A stretch of 64,000 nucleotides of DNA from Massilia sp. Root418 (GTDB taxonomy: Bacteria; Pseudomonadota; Gammaproteobacteria; Burkholderiales; Burkholderiaceae_D): contig NZ_LMEC01000011.1 of assembly GCF_001425265.1 (NCBI RefSeq), positions 1,585-65,584 of the forward strand, in the 5' to 3' direction. The stretch's first letter is position 1, and each line of letters starts with the position of its first letter. The notes beneath the pieces are model-generated. The model had not been told where the DNA came from, did no database searches, and saw nothing but the letters and a program-made list of their open reading frames with translations. Positions 44,925-54,435 of the stretch are shown in pieces. The position numbers and the translations under genes were made by a program.

Positions 44925-45556
44925 TATATTTCTTCATGAGTACTTGCTATTAATAGAGCCCGCACGCCGGCCAGGTCCGCGCGCAACGGTTTGCCGTCGC
45001 TGCGCGCCTTCAGCGCCCCGCGCATATCGTCCAGTTCATACAGCGCCGCGTGCACGCCTTCCTTCTGCCACAGGAAGCTCACCGTCTCCACCGGCGCGTA
45101 GCGCGGCCCTTTGAAGTGCGGCGTCTCCGAAATGTCGATATTGACGTTCTTATTCAGCAGGAAGATCTCCACTTCCTTGGCGCTGTCGGCAAACAGCTGC
45201 AGGTGGATATCGTCGTGCGGCCCGGCCGTGCCGTTCAGCACGGCGCCGGTCAGGAAGGGATTGTACTGCTCCAGGTGTTCCATCACCTGCAAGGCAATGG
45301 TGCGCAGGCGGAACAGGCGCGCCGGCTGCGTGTCCGCATTGAACAGCGCGTGGTACAGGCGCACCTCGTCCTCGATCTGCTGGTTGTCCGGCAACACGGC
45401 TGCGCCCGCGCTGGCGCTCTGCTCGCCCAGGATCTGGCGCGCCGCCTTGCGCTTGGCCGTGCCGTAGTCGGCGCCGTCGGCTGCAATCAGGCGCGCCGCC
45501 GCTGCCGCCACCTGCGCGCGCAGCAATTGAATCTCATCGTTTGGGGGTAGCGTCAT
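44924..45556 (-). CDS. Conserved hypothetical protein, divergent from mpl
   Basis: 210 aa from the ATG at 45556; an in-frame ATG at 45568 adds four residues and neither has a good ribosome site. N-terminal helix with AQVAAAAARLIAADGADYGTAKRKAARQ, then LPDNQQIEDEVRLYHALF, DIHLQLFADSAKEVEIFLLN and TPHFKGPRYAPVETVSFL. The pattern (E-x-E-V-R-L-Y and YG-x-A-K-R-K) is one I associate with a conserved betaproteobacterial gene always divergent from mpl, of unproven function. Cytosolic. Start is coupled to tlpA downstream by a 1-base overlap at its stop. Confidence 0.75.
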   Translation of the reverse strand: MTLPPNDEIQLLRAQVAAAAARLIAADGADYGTAKRKAARQILGEQSASAGAAVLPDNQQIEDEVRLYHALFNADTQPARLFRLRTIALQVMEHLEQYNPFLTGAVLNGTAGPHDDIHLQLFADSAKEVEIFLLNKNVNIDISETPHFKGPRYAPVETVSFLWQKEGVHAALYELDDMRGALKARSDGKPLRADLAGVRALLIASTHEEI

Positions 45557-45650
45557 GTCCGAGATCATACTCTGAACCGGAAGAGGGCACGCGTCGGGTA
45601 AAATCACCGTCCTGACAGTTTGTTCGACCTTTGTTTCTACGCACCCCAAC

Positions 45651-47054
45651 ATGCATATTCATATACTCGGTATTTGCGGCACCTTCATGGGCGGCCTGGC
45701 CGTGCTGGCCAAGGAGGCGGGCCACCGCGTCACCGGCTGCGACGCCAACGTCTACCCGCCGATGAGCACCCAGCTCGAAGCCCAGGGCATCGAACTGATA
45801 CAGGGCTTCGGTCCGGAACAGGTGGCGCTCAATCCCGACCTGTATGTCATCGGCAATGTTGTCTCGCGCGGCAACCCGCTGGTCGAAGAGATCCTCAACC
45901 GCAGCCTGCCCTACGTGTCGGGCCCGCAGTGGATGGGGGAGCACATCCTGCGCAACCGTTGGGTGCTGGCCGTGGCCGGCACGCACGGCAAGACCACGAC
46001 CTCGGCCATGCTGGCCTGGATCCTGGAGGACGCCGGCTACGCGCCCGGCTTCCTGATCGGCGGCGTGCCGATGAACTTCGGCATCTCGGCCCGCCTCAGC
46101 GGCACGGTGGACGGCAAACCGGCCGACTCCGCCTTCTTCGTCATCGAAGCGGACGAATACGACACCGCCTTCTTCGACAAGCGCAGCAAGTTCGTGCACT
46201 ACCACGCCAAGACTGCCGTGCTCAACAACCTGGAATACGATCACGCCGACATCTTCCCCGATCTGGGCGCCATCGAGACCCAATTCCACCATCTGGTGCG
46301 CACCGTGCCCGGCATTGGCCGCGTCATCGCCAACGCCGACGAAGCGTCGCTGGGCCGCGTGCTCAAGCGCGGCTGCTGGAGCGGGCAGGAACGCTTCGGC
46401 GGCGTGCCGGGCGCCGACTGGACGCTGAAGGAACACGAAGACGGCAGTTTCGACGTGCTGTTCCAGGGCGCTGTGGCAGGCAAGGTGCAGTGGGAACTGA
46501 CAGGCAAGCACAACCGTTCCAACGCGCTGGCCGCGATTGCCGCCGCGCGCCACGTCGGCGTGCCGGTCGCGCAGGCGGCCGAGTCGCTGGCGCGCTTCGT
46601 CAGCGTCAAGCGCCGCATGGAAGTGCGCGGCGTGGTCAACGGCGTCACCGTGTACGACGATTTCGCCCACCATCCCACCGCCATCGCCACCACGGTCGGC
46701 GGCCTGCGCCAGAAGCTGGGCCGCGCCGCCGCAGCCGGTTCCGCAGCCGGGCGCATCCTGGCGGTGCTGGAACCGCGCTCCAACACCATGAAGCTGGGCG
46801 CCATGAAGGACGCCTTGCCGGGCAGCCTGGCCGAAGCCGACCTGGTGTTCGGCTACGGCAGCGAGCAGGCGCTGGGCTGGAGCCTGGGCACGGCGCTGGC
46901 CCCCATGGGCGATATCGCCAGCGCCTACGAAGACATCGGCGTCATGGTGCAAGCCATCAAGGCGCAGGCCCGGCCGGGCGACCACATCGTCGTCATGAGC
47001 AACGGCGGCTTCGGCGGCGTGCACCAGCAACTGCTGGAGGCCCTGGCCTCATGA
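45651..47054 (+). CDS. mpl: UDP-N-acetylmuramate:L-alanyl-gamma-D-glutamyl-meso-diaminopimelate ligase
   Basis: 467 aa, typical for Mpl. N-terminal UDP-MurNAc fold starting HIHILGICGTFMGGLA, ATP loop GTHGKTTT at 110-117, the Mpl-type EADEYDTAFFDKRSKFVHY loop, and DDFAHHPTAIATTVGGLR in the C-terminal domain. Reattaches recycled murein tripeptide to UDP-MurNAc, working in the same recycling route as AmpD. First gene of a plus-strand run mpl-yqiA-ubiC-rnb with 1-4 bp overlaps. Confidence 0.97.
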   Translation: MHIHILGICGTFMGGLAVLAKEAGHRVTGCDANVYPPMSTQLEAQGIELIQGFGPEQVALNPDLYVIGNVVSRGNPLVEEILNRSLPYVSGPQWMGEHILRNRWVLAVAGTHGKTTTSAMLAWILEDAGYAPGFLIGGVPMNFGISARLSGTVDGKPADSAFFVIEADEYDTAFFDKRSKFVHYHAKTAVLNNLEYDHADIFPDLGAIETQFHHLVRTVPGIGRVIANADEASLGRVLKRGCWSGQERFGGVPGADWTLKEHEDGSFDVLFQGAVAGKVQWELTGKHNRSNALAAIAAARHVGVPVAQAAESLARFVSVKRRMEVRGVVNGVTVYDDFAHHPTAIATTVGGLRQKLGRAAAAGSAAGRILAVLEPRSNTMKLGAMKDALPGSLAEADLVFGYGSEQALGWSLGTALAPMGDIASAYEDIGVMVQAIKAQARPGDHIVVMSNGGFGGVHQQLLEALAS

Positions 47055-47647
47055 TTTTGTACCTGCACGGATTCCGCTCCTCGCCGCACTCGATGAAGGC
47101 GCGGCTGATGGGCGAACGCATGGCAGCGCTGGGCCTGGGCGCGCAATACGCCTGCCCGCAGCTGCCGGCTTCGCCCCGGCAGGCGATGGAACTGGCGCTG
47201 TCGCTGGTGGAGGGCGTGCCGGCCGGCGAGCTGGCCATTGTCGGCTCCTCGCTGGGCGGCTACTACGCCACCTGGCTGGCCGAGCGCCTGGGCTGCCGCG
47301 CGGTGCTGCTCAATCCCGCCATCGTGCCGCGCCAGGACCTGCAGAAGCACGTCGGCGTCACCACCCAGTACCATTCCGATGAACCGTTCGAGTTCAAGCC
47401 TGAATATATAGACGAACTGCGCGCGCTGGACGTGGCGCAGATCAGCCGCCCCGAGCGCTATTTCCTGATTGCCGCCACCGGCGACGAAGTGCTGGACTAC
47501 CGCGACATGGTGGCGCACTATCGGGGAGCGCGCCAGCTGGTGATCGAGGGCAGCGACCACGGCATCAGCGAATTCGCCGACTATATGAATGAGGTGCTGG
47601 CGTTCTGCCGTGTGGACCTGGCAAGCGCCGCCGGCGGTCCGCAGTGA
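47051..47647 (+). CDS. yqiA: YqiA-family alpha/beta-hydrolase esterase
   Basis: 198 aa. ATG overlaps the mpl stop (ATGA). Opens MILYLHGFRSSPHSMKARLM; nucleophile elbow GSSLGGYYATWLA; late Asp in ATGDEVLDY and His in EGSDHGISEF complete the triad. E. coli YqiA hydrolyses short acyl-CoA and palmitoyl-CoA esters. Cytosolic; physiological role uncertain. Confidence 0.93.
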   Translation: MILYLHGFRSSPHSMKARLMGERMAALGLGAQYACPQLPASPRQAMELALSLVEGVPAGELAIVGSSLGGYYATWLAERLGCRAVLLNPAIVPRQDLQKHVGVTTQYHSDEPFEFKPEYIDELRALDVAQISRPERYFLIAATGDEVLDYRDMVAHYRGARQLVIEGSDHGISEFADYMNEVLAFCRVDLASAAGGPQ

Positions 47648-48279
47648 AGGGCCGCTCGCTGCGTCTTGCGAACTGGCACCGCCACGTCATCGCCGTCAAT
47701 CCGCCGGAAGCCCTGCGCCACTGGCTGGCCGGCGGCGGCTCGCTGACCAACAAACTGAAAGCGCACAGCCGCGCCTTCCGCGTGCAGAAGCTGCACCAGA
47801 GCCCGGCGCTGTGCCTGGCCGACGAGGCGGCCGCCATCGGCCTGCACCGCCCCAGCCGCGTGATTGAACGCGAGGTGCTGCTGCGGTGTGATAATACGCC
47901 CGTGGTGTTCGGTCACACCGTGGTGCCGACCTCGGCCGACGCCGGCGACTGGCCGCTGTTCAGCGCGCTGGGCGAGCGCTCGCTCGGCTCCACGCTGTTC
48001 GGCGACCCGCAAGTGCGGCGCGGCGAACTGGAATTTGCGCGCCTGCGTCCCAGCCACCCGCTGGCACGGCGCGCCCGGGCCGCTGCGGGATTGCAGGACG
48101 AACAACTGCAGGGCGAACAACTGCAGGGCGAACAACTATTGTATGCACGGCGCTGCCTGTACCAGCGCCACCATGGCTTGCTGCTGGTGACCGAGGTCTT
48201 CCTGCCTGGCGTGCTGGACCTGGTGCCCGCCGTGGCGAATTCGGCCGCGGCACATTCGACTTTTGAGAACATAAAATAA
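47644..48279 (+). CDS. ubiC: Chorismate--pyruvate lyase
   Basis: 211 aa from a GTG overlapping the yqiA stop (GTGA). UbiC fold: SLTNKLKAHSRAFRV, VIEREVLLRCDNTPVVFGHTV, FSALGERSLGSTLFGDPQVRRG (Arg/Gly substrate pocket) and YQRHHGLLLVTEVFLP with the catalytic Glu. Forms 4-hydroxybenzoate for ubiquinone. It contains a three-fold LQxEQ repeat from a 15-bp tandem, between the two domains, so length of this loop may vary. Confidence 0.9.
   Translation: MKGRSLRLANWHRHVIAVNPPEALRHWLAGGGSLTNKLKAHSRAFRVQKLHQSPALCLADEAAAIGLHRPSRVIEREVLLRCDNTPVVFGHTVVPTSADAGDWPLFSALGERSLGSTLFGDPQVRRGELEFARLRPSHPLARRARAAAGLQDEQLQGEQLQGEQLLYARRCLYQRHHGLLLVTEVFLPGVLDLVPAVANSAAAHSTFENIK
48091..48135. repeat. 15-bp tandem repeat inside ubiC, 3 units
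   Basis: (C/T)TGCAGGRCGAACAA three times; units 2 and 3 are identical. In frame, encoding LQDEQ-LQGEQ-LQGEQ. Confidence 0.92.
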
Positions 48280-50348
48280 TGAACGTATTTTTCGAAGAAT
48301 CCGGCGACTTCAAGGTCGGCTCCATCATGTCCCACGCGGGCGAGGCTTATCAGGTGGAAATGGCCAGCGGCAAGCGCAACAAGGTCAAGGCCAAGGACGT
48401 GCTGCTGCAGTACGAAAAGCCGGCCCCGGCCGAACTGCTGGAGCAGGCCAAGGCGGTTGCCGCCGACATCGACCTGGAATTCCTGTGGGAAGTGGCGGGC
48501 GAGGAAGAATTCGGCTTTGCCGAACTGGGCGCCGAGTACTTCGGCCACGCCCCGCTGCCGCACGAAGCGGCCGGCCTGATCCTGGGCCTGCACAACGCGC
48601 CCATCTATTTCTACAAGAAGGGCCGCGGCCGCTACAAGAAGGCGCCCGAGCAGTCGCTGCGCGCCGCGCTGGCCGGCATTGAAAAGAAAAAGCAGCAGGC
48701 CGTGATCCAGGCCCAGTACGTGGAAGAGCTCAAGGCCAACAAACTGCCCGACAGCATGAAGGCCATCGTCCAGCAGCTGCTGTTCAAGCCGGACAAGAAC
48801 ACCATCGAATACAAGGCGCTGGAAGCGGCCTGCAATGAAACGCACCAGAGCCCGCAGCGCCTGATGCTGGCCGCCGGCGGCATCGCGTCGCCCAAGGACT
48901 TGCACATGTCCAAGTTCCTGTTCGAGAACTTCCCGAAAGGCGCCGGCTTCCCTGACGTGGCCGTGCCGAGCGCACCGGCCAACCTGCCGCTGGCGGCCGT
49001 GGAAGCGTTCTCCATCGACGACGTCACCACCACCGAGATCGACGACGCCTTCTCCGTCACGCACCTGGCGGACGGCAAGGTCAAGGTCGGCATCCACATT
49101 GCCGCGCCCGGCCTTGGCATCCGTCCGGACGACGCGGTCGACAAGATGGCGCGCGCGCGCATGTCCACCGTCTACATGCCCGGCGACAAAATCACCATGC
49201 TGCCGGACGCCATCGTCGAAGCGTTCACCCTGGCCGAAGGCAAGACCTGCCCGGCGCTGTCGCTGTACGCCACGCTGGACCCGGCCGACTGGAGCGTCAT
49301 CAGCACCGAGACGCGTGCCGAGCTGGTGCCGATCGCCAACAACCTGCGCCACAACACGCTGGACGACCTGGTCAACGAGGAGACCCTGGCCAGCGGCGCA
49401 GGCGAGTATCCGCGCAAGGCCGAGCTGGGCCTGCTGTGGAAATGGGCGCTGCAGCTGGAAGCGGGCCGCATGGTCAAGCGCGAAGGCTTCGGCCTCAAGC
49501 CCGAGCAGAACAACCGCGTCGACTACAACTTCTACGTGGAAGACGACGTGGTGACCGTCGCCCGCCGCAAGCGCGGCGCACCGCTGGACAAGATCGTCGC
49601 CGAGCTGATGATCTTCGCCAACAGCACCTGGGGCAAGCTGATGCACGACCACGGCGTGCCCGGCATCTACCGCAGCCAGGGCCAGGGCGTGGGCGGCTGG
49701 GCCGCCAAGATGCAGGTGCGCATGCTCACGCACGCCGCGCCGCACCAGGGCCTGGGCGTGGACCAGTACGCGTGGAGCACCTCGCCGCTGCGCCGCTACA
49801 CCGACCTGGTGAACCAGTGGCAGATCCTGGCGGTGGCGGAGAAGGGCGTGGCCGCCCCGTTCGTGGCCCCGTTCAAGCACAAGGACGCCAACCTGTTCGC
49901 CATCGTGTCCGCCTTCGACGCCGCCTATTCCGCCTACAACGACCACCAGAGCAATATGGAACGCTACTGGTGCCTGCGCTGGCTGGGCCAGCAGGAGCAG
50001 CGCCAGGTGGAAGCGGTGGTGCTCAAGGATGAAGTGTTGCGCCTGTCCGACATCCCGCTCATTATCCGCTTGGCCGGTATGCCGCCTGCTGCGCGCGGCG
50101 CCCAGGTCAAGCTGGACATCCTGCGCTGGGACGAGGTGGACCTGAGCATCGAGGCGCGCCTGCTGGAAATCGTCACCGCCCCGGCGGCGGCCGATGCCGA
50201 GCTGGACTACGAAGAGGAAGAAGAGACCCCGGCCGAGCACGAGCAAGCGCTGGCCGAGGCGGCCGCACCGGCCGATGAGCAAGCGGAAGTGGCCGAGCTC
50301 GCGAGTGAGACGGCCGTGACCGAACCCGCCCCTGAGCAGGGCGCATAA
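48279..50348 (+). CDS. RNB-domain exoribonuclease (RNase II/R family)
   Basis: 689 aa. ATG shares a base with the ubiC stop (TAATG). No N-terminal cold-shock domain as in RNase R; instead a helical region (to about 240), then the RNB catalytic domain: IDDVTTTEIDDAFSV supplies Asp metal ligands, VGIHIAAPG, MSTVYMPGDKITMLP, and STSPLRRYTDLVNQWQ closes the domain. An S1-like end is short and the last 60 residues are Glu/Ala-rich and acidic. 3'-5' exonuclease by family. In betaproteobacteria this gene regularly precedes tonB-aroE-mtgA. Confidence 0.93.
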   Translation: MNVFFEESGDFKVGSIMSHAGEAYQVEMASGKRNKVKAKDVLLQYEKPAPAELLEQAKAVAADIDLEFLWEVAGEEEFGFAELGAEYFGHAPLPHEAAGLILGLHNAPIYFYKKGRGRYKKAPEQSLRAALAGIEKKKQQAVIQAQYVEELKANKLPDSMKAIVQQLLFKPDKNTIEYKALEAACNETHQSPQRLMLAAGGIASPKDLHMSKFLFENFPKGAGFPDVAVPSAPANLPLAAVEAFSIDDVTTTEIDDAFSVTHLADGKVKVGIHIAAPGLGIRPDDAVDKMARARMSTVYMPGDKITMLPDAIVEAFTLAEGKTCPALSLYATLDPADWSVISTETRAELVPIANNLRHNTLDDLVNEETLASGAGEYPRKAELGLLWKWALQLEAGRMVKREGFGLKPEQNNRVDYNFYVEDDVVTVARRKRGAPLDKIVAELMIFANSTWGKLMHDHGVPGIYRSQGQGVGGWAAKMQVRMLTHAAPHQGLGVDQYAWSTSPLRRYTDLVNQWQILAVAEKGVAAPFVAPFKHKDANLFAIVSAFDAAYSAYNDHQSNMERYWCLRWLGQQEQRQVEAVVLKDEVLRLSDIPLIIRLAGMPPAARGAQVKLDILRWDEVDLSIEARLLEIVTAPAAADAELDYEEEEETPAEHEQALAEAAAPADEQAEVAELASETAVTEPAPEQGA

Positions 50349-50367
50349 GGCGCCGGTCCGCATGCAT

Positions 50368-50451
50368 GGCGGGTTACGCGCTGCGCGCTAACCCGCCCTA
50401 CGTGCTGCCGGCAATCGTAGGGCGGGTTAGGCGCATGCGCCGTAACCCGCC
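50368..50451. repeat. REP-like palindromic pair G
   Basis: Left copy 50368-50401 (GGCGGGTTACGCGC-TG-CGCGCTAACCCGCC plus CTAC), right copy 50417-50451 (GTAGGGCGGGTTAGGCGC-ATGC-GCCGTAACCCGCC), 15 bp apart. It follows the RNB gene by 19 bp and ends 57 bp before tonB; no T-run. Confidence 0.88.
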
Positions 50452-50508
50452 AATGCCCCGCCGCATGTCGTAGAATGTGCCATCTTTGATGTTGCTGACG
50501 GTCCCTGC

Positions 50509-51393
50509 GTGAAGTCTTTCCAAGAAAACCGCTTCCTGTATTTCGCAACTGGCGTATCCCTGCTGGCGCATGGCGTATTGCTGGCCGTGACTTTCGTCGC
50601 GCCGAAAAACTTCAAGGTCGAACCCACCGACCCCGGGCTGGAAGTGATCCTGGTGAACGCCAAGCACGACAAGGCGCCCCTGAAGGCCGACGCCCTGGCG
50701 CAGGCCAACCTGGACGGCGGCGGCAAGGCCGAAGCCGGCCGCGCCAAGTCGCCGCTGCCGGATATGCGCAAGAATGAAACCGGCGAGAGCGTGAAAGCCA
50801 CCCGGCGCCGCATCGCCGAGCTGGAAGAAGCCCAGCGCAAGCTGCTGACCCAGGCCGCCAGGCCGAACCCGCTCACTGCCGCGCCCGTGACGGAAAAAGC
50901 CAGGCCCGATCCGCTGCCCACCGGCGCCGACCTGCTGGAAAGCAGCAAGGCCATCGCCCGCATGGCCGCCGAGATCACCCAGACCATCGACGATCAAAGC
51001 AAGCGCCCCAAGAAAACCTTCATCACCCCCAGCACGCGCGAAGTGGGCTACGCCATGTACTACCAGCGCCTGCAGCGCAAGGTGGAAGAGGTGGGCACGC
51101 TGAACTTCCCGCAGAAGAACGGCCGCAAGCTGTACGGCGAACTGGTGGTCTACATCCCCATCTTCCAGGACGGCACCATCTACGAAAAGGAAGGCGGCGT
51201 GCGCGTGGAAAAGAGCTCGGGCAACGACGCGCTGGACGAGGCGGCGCTGCGCATCGTGCGCCGTTCGGCGCCGTTCGGCAAATTCCCGCCCAACATGCTG
51301 TCCAGCGAGCGCGACGATTTGTGGGTCATCATCACCCGCTTCAAATTCACGCGGGAAGAAAAACTGGAATCCGACCTCACCGGATCGAACTAA
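50509..51393 (+). CDS. Energy transducer TonB
   Basis: 294 aa from a GTG at 50509. One N-terminal membrane helix (FLYFATGVSLLAHGVLLAVTFV) followed by a periplasmic charged linker with coiled-coil potential (about 75-115) and the TonB C-terminal fold from about 185 (TREVGYAMYYQRLQRKVEEVG, YGELVVYIPIFQDGTIYE, AALRIVRRSAPFGKFPP). Couples proton-motive force to outer-membrane receptors. No exbB/exbD adjacent, so it must share them with another locus, or serve another envelope function; this variant is conserved beside aroE. Confidence 0.87.
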   Translation: MKSFQENRFLYFATGVSLLAHGVLLAVTFVAPKNFKVEPTDPGLEVILVNAKHDKAPLKADALAQANLDGGGKAEAGRAKSPLPDMRKNETGESVKATRRRIAELEEAQRKLLTQAARPNPLTAAPVTEKARPDPLPTGADLLESSKAIARMAAEITQTIDDQSKRPKKTFITPSTREVGYAMYYQRLQRKVEEVGTLNFPQKNGRKLYGELVVYIPIFQDGTIYEKEGGVRVEKSSGNDALDEAALRIVRRSAPFGKFPPNMLSSERDDLWVIITRFKFTREEKLESDLTGSN

Positions 51394-51413
51394 AAAAACC
51401 ATGGATTGCATAA

Positions 51414-52232
51414 ATGGATAAGTATTGCGTTTTCGGCAACCCGATCGCCCACAGCAAATCGCCCGACATCCACGCCGCCTACGCGCTGCAGACCGGCCAG
51501 CAGCTCAGCTATGAGAAGCGCCTGGCGCCGCTGGACGGCTTCCCGGCCGCCGTGCGCGCCTTCGTGGCCGAGGGCGGCAAGGGCGCCAACGTCACCGTGC
51601 CCTTCAAGCTGGAAGCGCACAAGCTGTGCGGCGCGCTCACCATGCGCGCGCAGGCCGCCGGCGCGGTCAACACCCTGCTGTTTACCGAGGACGGCACCAT
51701 CGGCGACAACACCGACGGGGCCGGCCTGGTCAACGACATCGTGGCCAACGCGGGCGTACCCATCACGGGCAAGCGCGTGCTGCTGCTGGGCGCCGGCGGC
51801 GCCGCGCGCGGCGTGGTGCTGCCCATCCTGGAACACCATCCGGCCCAGCTCACCATTGCCAACCGCACCGTGGCTACCGCAGAGGCGCTGGTGGCGCAGT
51901 TCGCCGCGCTGTCCGGCGGCGCCGCCTTGTCCGCCTGCGGCTTCGACGCCCCGCGCGGCCGCTACGATATTGTCATCAATGCGACCTCGGCCAGCCTGAG
52001 CGCCGACCTGCCGCCGGTGCCGCCCGACGTGTTCGGTCCCGGCACCCTGGCGCTGGACATGATGTACGGCAAAGAGCCGACCGTGTTCATGCAGTTCGCT
52101 GCGGAGCACGGCGCAATCGTGCGCGACGGCCTGGGCATGCTGGTCGAGCAGGCCGCCGAGGCCTTCCTTGCCTGGCGCGGCGTGCGCCCTGAAACCACGG
52201 AATTGTTGGCCCATCTGCGTTCAAAACTATGA
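51414..52232 (+). CDS. aroE: Shikimate dehydrogenase (NADP)
   Basis: 272 aa. Substrate domain: [20 protein letters not shown] (Ser pair), NVTVPFK with catalytic Lys, [10 protein letters not shown] with Asp. Rossmann [12 protein letters not shown] and NADP-binding [10 protein letters not shown]. Ends with [18 protein letters not shown]. Reduces dehydroshikimate to shikimate; partner of aroQ earlier in the window. Overlaps mtgA (ATGA). Confidence 0.97.
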   Translation: MDKYCVFGNPIAHSKSPDIHAAYALQTGQQLSYEKRLAPLDGFPAAVRAFVAEGGKGANVTVPFKLEAHKLCGALTMRAQAAGAVNTLLFTEDGTIGDNTDGAGLVNDIVANAGVPITGKRVLLLGAGGAARGVVLPILEHHPAQLTIANRTVATAEALVAQFAALSGGAALSACGFDAPRGRYDIVINATSASLSADLPPVPPDVFGPGTLALDMMYGKEPTVFMQFAAEHGAIVRDGLGMLVEQAAEAFLAWRGVRPETTELLAHLRSKL

Positions 52233-52951
52233 CAAAAACGCGCAAACCGGCTGCGGCACGCGGCAAATGGTGGTGGGTTAAGTGGATCTTCATCGCCCCG
52301 GTGCTGCTGTTCCTGGCGATCCAGCTGTATTTCCTGCTGCAGATCTGGTGGTGGGTGGGCCACAATCCCACCACCACCGCCTTCATGCGTGCCCAGCGCG
52401 AGGCCCTGCAGGAGGTCAACCCGAACGCCAACATCCAGCAGCAGTGGGTGCCGTACGCGCGCATTTCCAACAACCTGAAACGCGCGATTATCGCCTCCGA
52501 AGACGCCAATTTCTCGGGACATGAAGGGGTGGACTGGGAGGCGCTGCAAAAGGCCTACGAGAAGAACAACAAAAAGAAGAAAGTGGTCTCGGGCGGCTCC
52601 ACCATCACCCAGCAGCTGGCCAAGAACCTGTTCCTGTCCGGCTCGCGCAGCTATCTGCGCAAGGGCCAGGAGCTGATCATCACGTATATGCTGGAAGCGC
52701 TGATGGACAAGGAGCGCATCTTCGAGATCTATCTCAACGTGGTGGAATTCGGCAAAGGCATCTTCGGCGCTGAAGCGGCCGCCAAGCACTACTACGGCAT
52801 CAGCGCGTCCAGGCTGGGCGCGGCCCAGGCCGCCAAGCTGGCCGTGATGCTGCCCAACCCGCGCTTTTACGACAAGCACCGCGACTCCAACTACCTGGCG
52901 CGGCGCACCGGCATTATTTTGAGACGCATGGGCTCGGCTGAGTTACCATAG
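52229..52951 (+). CDS. mtgA: Monofunctional biosynthetic peptidoglycan transglycosylase
   Basis: 240 aa. One N-terminal membrane helix ([20 protein letters not shown]) and a GT51 glycosyltransferase domain: motif 1 [16 protein letters not shown] with the catalytic Glu, motif 2 [16 protein letters not shown], motif 3 [25 protein letters not shown] split across RK-rich helix, then [18 protein letters not shown]. Polymerises lipid II into glycan strands at the inner membrane. Confidence 0.97.
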   Translation: MTKTRKPAAARGKWWWVKWIFIAPVLLFLAIQLYFLLQIWWWVGHNPTTTAFMRAQREALQEVNPNANIQQQWVPYARISNNLKRAIIASEDANFSGHEGVDWEALQKAYEKNNKKKKVVSGGSTITQQLAKNLFLSGSRSYLRKGQELIITYMLEALMDKERIFEIYLNVVEFGKGIFGAEAAAKHYYGISASRLGAAQAAKLAVMLPNPRFYDKHRDSNYLARRTGIILRRMGSAELP

Positions 52952-52976
52952 GGCATCTTTTTAGTGGGGAAGCGCC

Positions 52977-53372
52977 ATGCGCGAGCGGCAACGCGGTATC
53001 AGTCTGATCGTGGTGGCGGTGCTGATGGCCGGCGTGGCCGCGCTGGCCATGGCCGCCATCTTCTCCATGCGCTATGAGCGCAACTTGTTTGCCGAAGGCC
53101 TCGCGCGGCTGACCGGCAAGCCTGCGGCAGGGCAGGGCGCCGCCGCCGTGCCTTCCGCCCCCGCCGTGCCCGGAAATCAGCTGCGCCGCTGCACGGTGAA
53201 TGGCAAAACCGTGTTCTCCGACACCGAATGCAGCCCGGCCAACGCCACCACCCAAAACGTTGTCGTTCATGAAACAAAAGGAGTGGAAGCACCCAAGGCG
53301 CCCAAGCCGGACCGGTCCGGCGCCGCCCCGCAGGACCTGCGCGCGAAAATGATGGAAAACGCCACCCGCTGA
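52977..53372 (+). CDS. DUF4124-type envelope protein
   Basis: 131 aa. N-terminal membrane segment after RERQRG (ISLIVVAVLMAGVAALAMAAIF), Ala/Pro linker, and a short DUF4124 motif: RRCTVNGKTVFSDTECSP. DUF4124 proteins are small periplasmic proteins of unknown role common in betaproteobacteria. The tail is charged and low-complexity. 25 bp after mtgA, so perhaps the last gene of that operon. Confidence 0.75.
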   Translation: MRERQRGISLIVVAVLMAGVAALAMAAIFSMRYERNLFAEGLARLTGKPAAGQGAAAVPSAPAVPGNQLRRCTVNGKTVFSDTECSPANATTQNVVVHETKGVEAPKAPKPDRSGAAPQDLRAKMMENATR

Positions 53373-53460
53373 GGCAAAAAACAGCAAGCAAAGGTGGCCG
53401 AAAAAAGGCCATGCGGGTACACTTGCGCTGTTTCGTTCCCACCGCTGGCTGAGAGTGCCT

Positions 53461-54426
53461 ATGATCAATGTCTTCGTCTTACAAAATGGCCGTCTCAACC
53501 AGGTTCCCATCGAATCCCGTGAAGACCTGGAAAAGCTCGAACCCGTCTGGGTCGACCTGACCGATCCGAACGACGACGAGCGTGCCTGGGTCAAAGCCAT
53601 TTACGGCGTAACACTGCCGGGTGAAGACGAAGTCAAGGACATTGAAGCCTCGGCCCGCTACTACGAAGCGGAAAACGGCGACCTCCACCTGCGTACCGAC
53701 TTCCTGCTGGAAGAAGACGACGGCCCGTCGCGCATTGTCACCGTGGCCTTCATCCTGGCCAAGAAAATGCTGTTCTCGGTCCATACGGACGATTTGCCGG
53801 TGTTCCGCCTGGTGCGCATGCGCGCCCGTTCCCGTCCCGGCTCCATTGCCGACTACATGGACGTGCTGCTGGACCTGTACGCCACCGACGCCGAGTACTC
53901 GGCGGACGCACTGGAAGGCATCTACCAGAACCTGGAAGAAGTGTCCGGCCGCGTGCTGCAGGAAGAATTCACCGACAAGGACGCGGCCGACGCGCTGAGC
54001 GCCATCGCCCACGAGGAAGACTTGAACGGCCGCATCCGCCGCAACATGATGGACACGCGCCGCGCCGTCAGCTTCCTGATGCGCGGCCGCCTGCTCAATT
54101 CCGAGCAATTCGAGGAGGCGCGCCAGATCCTGCGCGACATCGAGTCGCTGGACGGCCACACCTCTTTCCTGTTCGATAAGATCAACTTCCTGATGGACGC
54201 CACCGTCGGCTTCATCAACATCAACCAGAACAAGATCATCAAGATCTTCTCGGTGGCCAGCGTCGCCTTCCTGCCGCCGACCCTGATTGCCAGCGTCTAC
54301 GGCATGAACTTCGACAATATCCCCGAACTGAAATGGGCGCTGGGCTATCCCTGGGCCTGGGGACTGATGATCACCAGCGCCATCGCGCCCTTCCTGTACT
54401 TCCGCCACCGCGGCTGGCTGAAATAA
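53461..54426 (+). CDS. corA: CorA-type magnesium/cobalt transporter
   Basis: 321 aa from the ATG at 53461 (a GTG at 53455 is possible). Large cytosolic N domain with helices, then two membrane helices at the end; YGMNF at 280-284 is the selectivity signature between them. IIKIFSVASVAFLPPTLIAS is the pore helix. Pentameric Mg2+ channel with Mg-sensing funnel. The C terminus ends in basic FRHRGWLK as usual. No Mg-responsive leader visible in the 88-bp upstream region. Confidence 0.95.
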   Translation: MINVFVLQNGRLNQVPIESREDLEKLEPVWVDLTDPNDDERAWVKAIYGVTLPGEDEVKDIEASARYYEAENGDLHLRTDFLLEEDDGPSRIVTVAFILAKKMLFSVHTDDLPVFRLVRMRARSRPGSIADYMDVLLDLYATDAEYSADALEGIYQNLEEVSGRVLQEEFTDKDAADALSAIAHEEDLNGRIRRNMMDTRRAVSFLMRGRLLNSEQFEEARQILRDIESLDGHTSFLFDKINFLMDATVGFININQNKIIKIFSVASVAFLPPTLIASVYGMNFDNIPELKWALGYPWAWGLMITSAIAPFLYFRHRGWLK

Positions 54427-54435
54427 GCGCGCGGC

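Noticed and set aside
53373..53460. Magnesium riboswitch upstream of corA
   Set aside because: Only 88 bp, with a weak TGGCC/GGCCA hairpin; no M-box features.
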